A stretch of DNA of 64,000 bases from Melastoma dodecandrum. Taxonomy: Eukaryota; Streptophyta; Magnoliopsida; Myrtales; Melastomataceae. The stretch's first letter is position 1. Every line of letters begins with the position of its first letter. The DNA lies in NCBI GenBank assembly GCA_029817715.1, contig JARUPY010000373.1, positions 861,001 through 925,000 on the forward strand, in the 5' to 3' direction. Of the stretch, positions 58,330-64,000 are shown in pieces. The translations under genes were made by a program, and so were the position numbers. Under the pieces are notes generated by a model. That model ran no database searches. It saw nothing but the letters and a program-made list of their open reading frames with translations, and had not been told where the DNA came from.

Positions 58330-58972
58330 TCATGCGTCGTAAGGCGTGCCCGCCACAGCGGCTTTCACGCCGATGCTCCCCTGGTCGACAATCGTGAGAA
58401 ACGCCGCCTTCGCGGCCTCCGTATCGCGCGTCTCGCGAAAGACCCGGTGGCCCTGGCGGAACGCCACGGTCCACGTTGCCAGCAGCAGGTCGGCGGCGAG
58501 GCGGGCGGCGGGATCGCTCGGATCTCGCCCGACGCTTTCGGTCAGCGCCACCGTCACGACTTCGGCGATTTCGTCACGAAATCGCTCGGGCGCGCGCCTT
58601 GAGCGTCTCGCTGCCCTCGACCGTCGCGACGAAGGCCTGGCTCCTGGTTGAAATCTCGATGTAGGGACGCTGCTCGCCGACAAGCCGATGCGCGAGCCGG
58701 CGGTACGCCTCGACCGGCGAGACGCCGGGATCGCGCTGCCGCAGAGCCTCACGCAGGACCTCGCGGCCTTCCTCGTCGCGGTCGAAGAACATGTCCTCCT
58801 TGCGGGGGAAGTGATTGAACACCGTCATCCGCCCGACGTCGGCCGCCGCGGCGATCTCATCCACCGTCACATGATCGAACCCGCGCTCCATGAAAAGCCG
58901 CGTGGCGGCGTCGGAGATGCCTTGTCGTGTGGCGAGTCGCTTACGGGACCGGCGGTCGAGAGGTGTTGACAT
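58330..58972 (-). CDS. TetR-family transcriptional regulator (one or more frameshifts)
   Basis: About 213 residues. The N-terminal TetR helix-turn-helix is intact (ISDAATRLFMERGFDHVTVDEIAAAADVGRMTVFNHFPRKED). A slip near 58590 shifts the C-terminal ligand-binding part, which continues as EIAEVVTVALTESVGRD and LAADLLLATWTVAF. It is divergent from the flavoprotein monooxygenase gene, with a perfect palindrome between, so it most likely represses that gene and itself until a substrate of the monooxygenase binds. Confidence 0.88.
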
Positions 58973-58997
58973 CGAGCGCACGATAGCACATCCATGA

Positions 58998-59029
58998 ATG
59001 TACTGAGTACATATAAGGATGTAGTACAT
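58998..59029. promoter_or_regulatory. Probable TetR operator
   Basis: ATGTACT-G-AGTACAT is a perfect 15-base palindrome at 58998-59012. Its half-site AGTACAT recurs at 59023-59029, 17 bases further along and overlapping the start codon of the monooxygenase. The position between two divergent genes, one a TetR regulator, fits an operator. Confidence 0.65.
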
Positions 59030-60595
59030 GGATCGATGCGTAGATGTCGTTGTCGTGGGAGCCGGCCCGGTCGGGCTTCTGATGGCCATCGAGCTGGCGC
59101 TGGGAGGCGCGCGCGCCCTCGTGTTGGAGCGCCTGGCCGTCCCGAGCATGACCATCAAGGCCTTGGGGGTCGGCCCGCTCGGCGGTGAGGCCCTGTCGCG
59201 GCGCGGGATGCGTGCGGCCATGGCGGCGGAAGAGGACAGCAATCTCGCAGCGATGGAGCGGACAGGCGCCGGCATGCGCGCGCGAACGTCGAGGTTTCAG
59301 CGGTCATTTCGCCGGCCTCTTCATCCAGAGGGATGCGCAGGACGAGCCGCACCGGCGTCCTCGCATGGTGGATCAGCACGGCATCGAACGCATCTTGGGC
59401 GCGCGAGCCCACGCGCTGGGGATAAAGGTGCGTCGCCAATGCGAGGTCACGGGCTTTGTCGAGCGCGCGGACGGCGTCGAGGTGACGTCGATGTCGCCGG
59501 TCGGTGAGGATCGTATCCGCTGCCGCCTGGCTCGTCGGGTGCGACGGCGGACGAAGCTCCGTCCGCAAGATGGCGGGGTTCGCCTTCCCAGGCACGCCGC
59601 CGTCGATGATTATGTACCAGGCCATCGCCGAGATCGACCACCCCGAACGCCTTGGCCCCGCCGGCTGGCGGCGCACTTCGGGCGGCGTGTTCGCCTTCGG
59701 CCGTTTCCCAATCGCCTGTTCATGCTGGATTTCGTCGGGCCGCCGGAGGATCGCCAGGCGCCGGTCTCCCGCGAGGAGATCGAGGGCGCGCTGCGCCGCA
59801 TCAGCGGCGCCGACGTGCGGGTGAATGCGATCGAGGCCGCCAATCGCTGGACCGACAACACGCGGCTCGTCGACACCTATCGCAAGGGGCGCATCCTGCT
59901 GGCCGGCGATGCGGCGCACGTCCATTCGCCGTTCGGCGGGCAGGGCCTCAGCCTGGGATTGGCGGATGCCGCCAACCTCGGCTGGAAGCTCGCCGCCGTC
60001 ATCCGCGGCGACAGGCCCGAGAGCCTGCTCGACACCTATACGTCGGAGCGGCGCCCTGTCGCCGAGGCCGTGCTCGCCAATACGCTCGCCCAGGCCGCCA
60101 TCATGCGGCCTGATCCGCAATCCGGCGCGATGCGCGATCTGATGGCGCGCCTGCTGCAACTCGAAGACGTCAACCGGCTGATCGGCGCGACGATGAGCGG
60201 GCTCGCCACCCGCTACGATCTCGGCTCAGAGCGCGACGAGGTCGGGCGGCTGATCGACGACAGGCCGGTCGGCGATGTGTCGCTCTATGATTTGATGGGG
60301 GAGGGCGGCGGTTGTCCTGCTCGACGCCTCGCACCAGCGAAGAGCGTCGGAGATCGTCGCCGCCACGACCGGGAAGGTGCTGTGCATCGCGGTCGGCGAG
60401 GGGCCGTCATTGCTGATCCGACCGGACGCTTGCGTAGCCTGGGCCGGCGAAAGCGACGACGTGGAGGGTCTGGAGGAGGCGTTGCGACGTTGGTTCGCGA
60501 CGGAGTCCATAGCGCCCCACCGTCTCCCGCTTGCGGCAGAAGGTGGCCTCACGAAGTCGGGTCGGATAGGGGATCGTGCCGCCTCGGCTGCGTAA
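59028..60595 (+). CDS. FAD-dependent aromatic monooxygenase (PheA/TfdB type, several frameshifts)
   Basis: A class A flavoprotein hydroxylase of about 520 residues. The FAD-binding VVVGAGPVGLLMAIELALGG is at the N-terminus and the second FAD motif ILLAGDAAHVHSPFGGQGLS near residue 300; a WLVGCDGGRSSVR segment is in a neighbouring frame. Slips occur near 59310, 59525, 59700 and 60305. The C-terminal thioredoxin-like domain is partly visible (VLLDASHQ, LLIRPDACVAWAG). The last 24 codons are part of a family A repeat, so the natural end may have been replaced. The substrate, probably phenolic, is unknown; expression is likely under the divergent TetR regulator. Confidence 0.85.
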
Positions 60596-60660
60596 ATGGG
60601 AGAGGCGGGATCGCCCCCTATCCAACCCCGCTCCGCGGGGCGCCTCTCCTGCAGAGGAGC
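60524..60660. repeat. Family A palindromic repeat, two inverted arms
   Basis: Left arm CTCCCGCTTGCGGCAGAAGG..., right arm ending GGCGCCTCTCCTGCAGAGGAG, more degenerate than the other two copies. The left arm encodes the last codons of the monooxygenase. Confidence 0.75.
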
Positions 60661-60688
60661 GCGCTGCGGCGAAGCGCTCAATACACGT

Positions 60689-61100
60689 CTACGCCTGCCG
60701 CCGCGCCTCGAAGGCGGCACGTATGTCGGGCGGCAGGCGCACCGGGCGCCCGTCGCGCACGGCGACGATCGTCACCTCGGCGCGCACCAGCGCTTCCGTG
60801 TCCCGACGGACCTCCTGCGTTAGGCGGATCAGCGGCCCGCGTGCCTCGACGACCGCGGTCGCCACGCTGACCACATCGTCCATGCGGGCGGGGCGGAGGT
60901 AGTCGATGGCCAGGCCGGCTGACGACGAAGACGATGCCGGCTTCGTCGCGGTGCAGGCTCGATTGGGCGATGCCAAGGTCGCGCAGCAAGTCGGTGCGCG
61001 CGCGCTCCATGTAGCGCAGGTAGTTCGCGTGGTAGACGAAGCCGGAAAAGTCCGTGTCCTCGTAATAGACGCGGAAGGTCGAGAGATGCGGCACGGCCAT
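60689..61100 (-). CDS. ybgC: YbgC/4-hydroxybenzoyl-CoA-type thioesterase (one frameshift)
   Basis: A hot-dog-fold acyl-CoA thioesterase of about 136 residues. The active-site motif YYEDTDFSGFVYHANYLRYMERAR is at the N-terminus; the catalytic Asp lies in DTDFSG. A slip near 60925 shifts the second half, which contains IDYLRPARMDDVVSV and RAEVTIVAVRDGRPVRLP. YbgC normally belongs to the tol-pal cluster, but no tol genes are seen here. It diverges from gluconokinase across 29 bases. Confidence 0.87.
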
Positions 61101-61129
61101 GTGGCCGTCTACGCGGGAGACGCGGGATC

Positions 61130-61749
61130 GTGCAAGGCGGCAAAGCGGAAGGGATCGTGCTGATCGGGGTCAGCGGCAGCGGCAAGACGACGATCGGCAA
61201 GCGCCTCGCGCCGGCGCTCGGCGCCACCTTCCTGGAGGGCGACGACTACCATTCCTCGGCCAATGTCGCGAAGATGCGCGCCGGCCGGCCTCTCGAGGAT
61301 GCCGACCGCTGGCCGTGGCTGGAAAAGATCGGCGCCGCCATCGCCAGCCACATGCGCCAGGGTCGCAGCGTGGTGGCTTCCTGCTCGGGATTGAAGCGCG
61401 CCTATCGCGAGGCTCTATGCAAGGGCGCGCGACGGCCGCTCGTCTTCGTGCATCTGACGATCACCCGACGATCCTCAAGGCGCGGATGCGCGCCCGGCGC
61501 CAGCATTTCATGCCGGTCTCGTTGCTCCAGAGCCAGCTTGCGACCCTCGAGCGGCTCGGCGACGACGAGGTCGGCACCGAGATCGCCGAGACCGGCACGG
61601 CGCAGCAGACGGTCGCTGCGATCGAGCGCTGGCTCCGGCTGCGCGCTGCCGGCAAGCTGGAGCACGGGCGCGAAAAAGGGCGGCATCGCCGCCCTTTCGC
61701 GCGCGAGCACAAGTGGCTCGCCTGGAGGCCCGAAGGCTCGGCTGATTAG
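61130..61749 (+). CDS. gntK: Gluconokinase (one frameshift)
   Basis: Phosphorylates gluconate to 6-phosphogluconate, the Edd substrate. The P-loop VSGSGKTTIGKRLA is near residue 13, followed by FLEGDDYHSSANVAKM and the conserved ASCSGLKRAYREAL. A slip near 61465 shifts the C-terminal third, where RRQHFMPVSLLQSQLATLE fits the family. Start is a GTG at 61130. The frame continues about 30 residues beyond the usual family end and crosses a hairpin (61676-61698), so the real stop may be earlier. With eda, edd and pgi it completes the gluconate branch. Confidence 0.88.
61676..61698. terminator. Terminator-like hairpin
   Basis: AAAGGGCGGC-ATC-GCCGCCCTTT, a perfect ten-pair stem with a three-base loop. 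No long T tract follows, but its A/T-flanked stem lies between the ends of gntK and the converging dps gene and could stop transcription from either side. Confidence 0.5.
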
Positions 61750-61789
61750 CGCGAAGCCTTTACGACTCAGCCGTGGGCCGGCCGTTCTT

Positions 61790-62347
61790 CTAGCGCTTGC
61801 CGGCCCCGTCGCCGTCGCGCATTTGGCCTGTCGGCTCCTGCACGTGCGCCTCGAGGAACCACAACTGCTTGTCGATGCCGCGCGAGATCTCCGTGAAGAG
61901 GTCGGCGGTTCCCATGTCGCCGGCGTCGTCGGTGTCGTCGATGTTCTTGCGGACCGAATTGCCGTAGACGGCATAACGATCGATCAGCGCGGCGAGATGG
62001 TCGGCGACCGCGTAGGTGTCGAGCGGATAGGCGGTCAGCTTGGTCTCGTCGACCACGGCCTGGACCGTGCCGCGCGCCGTGCCGCCGAGCTGGGTGATGC
62101 GCTCGGCCACCTTGTCGTTGAAGTCGTCGATCTCGTCGCGAAAGCCGTCGAGCATTTCATGGATGCCGATGAATTGCGGACCCTTGAGGTTCCAGTGCGC
62201 CTGCTTGACGGTGAGCGCGAGGTCGATGCCGTCGGCGAGCCTCGCCTGCAACGTGTCGATCGAGACCCTCTTGGCGTTCGACTTGGTGTCGTTGCGGGTC
62301 TCATGCATGTGGACGCCCTTGCCGGTCGTCGCCTTGGACGATGTCAT
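61790..62347 (-). CDS. dps: Dps family ferritin-like DNA-protection protein
   Basis: A 185-residue Dps. The intersubunit ferroxidase motif is intact: AHWNLKGPQFIGIHEMLDGF with the His and DEIDDFNDKVAERI with the acidic ligands. A long basic N-terminal tail (SNAKRVS region) may bind DNA. It stores iron and protects DNA under starvation and peroxide stress. The ATG at 62347 follows AAAGGA. The frame continues upstream but without similarity. Intact. Confidence 0.94.
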   Translation of the reverse strand: MTSSKATTGKGVHMHETRNDTKSNAKRVSIDTLQARLADGIDLALTVKQAHWNLKGPQFIGIHEMLDGFRDEIDDFNDKVAERITQLGGTARGTVQAVVDETKLTAYPLDTYAVADHLAALIDRYAVYGNSVRKNIDDTDDAGDMGTADLFTEISRGIDKQLWFLEAHVQEPTGQMRDGDGAGKR

Positions 62348-62574
62348 GTCGGATTCCTTTTTGGATGTGCGATCGGCGAGGCCGCGGCGCGGCCGGGCTC
62401 TCGTGCGCGCCAAACATCCGCTCTCGGCCGAGGTTCCGCCCCCCGTGGCGGAAGACCGGGTCGTTTCGTCGCGTCGTCGCATCGGGCACCCGGCCACTTG
62501 CGAAACGGCCGCGCCTCCATGATCTTTCAATGTGGCGCCGCGCTGCGGCTGCCTGACATGGATGGAGAAGGTCG

Positions 62575-63060
62575 ATGGGTGGTTGGAGCAATGCCACGCG
62601 TCATGGCGCATGGGGCTCCGTGCAACGCGACGAGCAGGCGGGCCTGCTGTGCGCGGCCGGTCGCTGGACTGCGGTCGACATCGGGCTGACGATCGCCTGC
62701 TTCATGATCAAGTGGGAGCTTGGCCTCGCCTTTCTGGCGCTGAAGCTTTGGCAGCAGGCAAGCCGCTACGAAGGCAGCGTATTCGCTTTCGCGCGCGACA
62801 AGTGGGAGGCGCTGGTGCGCGCCACTCGAACAGCGATGTCCGGCGTCTCGATGCCCGGCTCGTTCCATTTTGGTCCGCGTTCGACCGGCAACTGGGCGTT
62901 CGACACCTGGCGAAAGACCGAGCTCGACCGCATCGAGGCCGAGCGTGCCAAGTTGCGTGCGGCCGAGCGGGAATTCACGAGCTATCGTGACGAGCTGCTG
63001 CACGCCAAGGACCGTGAGGACTTCGAGCGGTTCATGAGCGCACGGGGGCGGGCTCAGTAG
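62575..63060 (+). CDS. DUF2852 membrane-associated protein
   Basis: A 161-residue protein with one or two membrane helices (residues about 33-60, VDIGLTIACFMIKWELGLAFLALKLWQ) and a C-terminal charged helix (TWRKTELDRIEAERAKLRAAEREF...DREDFERFM). This is the DUF2852 pattern of alphaproteobacteria; function unknown. A GGAGAAGG site precedes the ATG. Its stop overlaps the end of the converging solute-binding-protein gene by seven bases. Intact. Confidence 0.88.
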   Translation: MGGWSNATRHGAWGSVQRDEQAGLLCAAGRWTAVDIGLTIACFMIKWELGLAFLALKLWQQASRYEGSVFAFARDKWEALVRATRTAMSGVSMPGSFHFGPRSTGNWAFDTWRKTELDRIEAERAKLRAAEREFTSYRDELLHAKDREDFERFMSARGRAQ

Positions 63061-63998
63061 AAGCCGATCGGAAAGTATTTGAGGTAGAGGTCGGCATAGG
63101 TGCCGTTGCGCGCGAGCTTCGCCAGCTCGAAGTCGAGCGTCTGGCGAAGCCCAATGTTGCCCTTGCCGACGACGATCGAGACGCCATTGCCGAAAAAGTG
63201 GCTTTCCGTGAACGGGCCGCCGCGGAAGGCGCAGCACCCCTGCGCGTCCGTGCCGTTGAGCCAGATCGCCAGCGCTATGGCATCGCCGAAGACGGCGTCG
63301 ACCGCCTTGGCGCGCAGCGCCTGCCGCAGCAAGGCGCCGTTGGCGTAGGGCCTGATCGTCGCCCTTGTAAAGAACGTCCTGAGATAGGCCTCGTACGCCG
63401 TCCCCTTTTCGACCCCGATCGTACGCCCCGCGAAGGCCTCCGGCGTCGCCGGCGCGGTGGCGTCGGCCTTCGGCGCCGCGAAGCGGGCGGGTGTCGTGTA
63501 GTAGGGCGCCGTGAACGAAAGGTCGGCGCGCGACGCCGGTGTGTTGGCGATGGCGGCGATGAGCGCGTCATCTTTCCCCTGCTTGATCTGAGCGGTCAGC
63601 GTGTCGAAGCGCCGTGCCTGTATCGTGCAGGCGATCTTGAGGTCGGCACAGATCGCACGGGCAAGATCGACGTCGAATCCAGCCGGCGTGCCGTCGGCCA
63701 GCGCGAAATGAAAGGGCGGAAAATCATCCGTCGTCAGGAAACGGATTGCCTTCACGCTGCCGAGCTCGGGCGCGATGACGCGGTGGCGGGGATCGAAGAG
63801 ATCAGGGATGAAGGGGCGCGGCGCCGGCGTGCGATCCGACGGGGCGGCGGCGGCAAGAGCGATCCCGAGCAGCACTGCGATCAGCGCGAGAGCGGTTCGG
63901 CGCCAGCCTTCTCCCGCTCGTGGGAGAAGGTGGCACAACGAAGCGGGGTCGGATGAGGGGCGGCGCAGCTTGCGCCTTAGCTCGGCGAGAAGCGGCAT
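63054..63998 (-). CDS. Extracellular solute-binding protein of an amino-acid-type ABC transporter
   Basis: About 314 residues in the open frame. A signal peptide core (TALALIAVLLGIALAAAA) is followed by a family-3 solute-binding fold: IRFLTTDDFPPFHF, GTPAGFDVDLARAICADL, ADLSFTAPYYTTPARF and IGVEKGTAYEAYL. It delivers a small polar solute to an inner-membrane permease not in this window. The first 30 codons lie within a family A repeat arm, so the true start is doubtful; a TTG inside the repeat (near 63930) is one candidate. The start at 63998 is at the window's edge. Confidence 0.85.
   Translation of the reverse strand: MPLLAELRRKLRRPSSDPASLCHLLPRAGEGWRRTALALIAVLLGIALAAAAPSDRTPAPRPFIPDLFDPRHRVIAPELGSVKAIRFLTTDDFPPFHFALADGTPAGFDVDLARAICADLKIACTIQARRFDTLTAQIKQGKDDALIAAIANTPASRADLSFTAPYYTTPARFAAPKADATAPATPEAFAGRTIGVEKGTAYEAYLRTFFTRATIRPYANGALLRQALRAKAVDAVFGDAIALAIWLNGTDAQGCCAFRGGPFTESHFFGNGVSIVVGKGNIGLRQTLDFELAKLARNGTYADLYLKYFPIGFY
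63905..63960. repeat. Family A repeat, single arm
   Basis: CTTCTCCCGCTCGTGGGAGA followed by AGGTGGCACAACGAAGCGGGGTCGGATGAGGGG-type sequence, matching one arm of the 2098-2243 element. It covers the 5' end of the solute-binding-protein gene. A second arm may lie beyond the window. Confidence 0.75.
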
Positions 63999-64000
63999 CA

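Noticed and set aside
61430..61749. Separate small gene downstream of gluconokinase
   Set aside because: The frame contains the conserved C-terminal gluconokinase segment and is best explained as the shifted end of gntK.

Overview
The window is a high-G+C, gene-dense chromosomal segment of an alphaproteobacterium, most likely Hyphomicrobiales (Rhizobiales). Support comes from a ribosomal protein S2 with a C-terminal helix-hairpin-helix tail, red-type (form IC) RuBisCO with CbbX, an HWE-family histidine kinase, DUF1328/DUF2852/DUF1223 proteins, and several families of GC-rich palindromic intergenic repeats. Cytochrome b and c1 are separate genes rather than the fused form typical of Bradyrhizobium and its relatives. 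I cannot name the genus. No prophage, insertion sequence, rRNA, tRNA or CRISPR array was recognised.

Layout. 1-7 kb: end of an MFS exporter, rpsB-tsf, a TSUP permease, a TPR lipoprotein-like exported protein and ispE. 7-15.2 kb: a Calvin-cycle operon read leftwards (cbbL-cbbS-rpe-cbbX-FBPase-phosphoribulokinase-aldolase) with a divergent cbbR. 15-20 kb: a two-helix K+-channel-like protein with RCK/TrkA-N domains, hemF, a stand-alone lpxC, a sulfotransferase and trmL. 20-26 kb: SBP56 methanethiol oxidase, a DUF559 nuclease-like gene bracketed by a perfect 48-bp inverted repeat, a membrane protein, and cytochrome bc1 subunits b and c1 without the Rieske gene. 26-29 kb: exported MsrB, MsrA and a DUF1223 protein, a TPR protein and DUF1328. 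29-31.6 kb: the Entner-Doudoroff pair eda-edd. 31.5-36 kb: a PIN-like two-gene module and an ABC exporter whose permease appears to run into a CPBP protease domain. 36-39 kb: HWE kinase and single-domain response regulator. 39-44 kb: glycogen genes glgC and glgA with a coupled sugar-porter-like MFS gene and an orphan MNT nucleotidyltransferase. 43.7-48 kb: accessory-looking glycosyltransferases, an AT-rich island, a degenerate HEPN gene and an SDR. 48-64 kb: a chemoreceptor, isochorismatase-like hydrolase, sulfite-oxidase-like protein, aldehyde dehydrogenase, inositol monophosphatase, pgi, EamA transporter, TetR plus flavoprotein monooxygenase, YbgC-like thioesterase, gluconokinase, Dps, DUF2852 protein and a solute-binding protein.

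Taken together the metabolic genes describe CO2 fixation by the Calvin cycle, sugar-acid catabolism by gluconokinase and the Entner-Doudoroff pathway, interconversion by Pgi, and storage as glycogen. Methanethiol oxidase and the sulfite-oxidase-like protein hint at organosulfur use, and the exported Msr enzymes and Dps at oxidative-stress defence.

A major caveat: many genes, including indispensable ones (rpsB, tsf, ispE, hemF, lpxC, pgi), are broken by single-base indels that mostly lengthen a short run of one base by one. This looks like sequencing or assembly error rather than gene decay, so spans given for broken genes are the inferred full genes. The frameshift density is highest at 30-35 kb and 43-54 kb.
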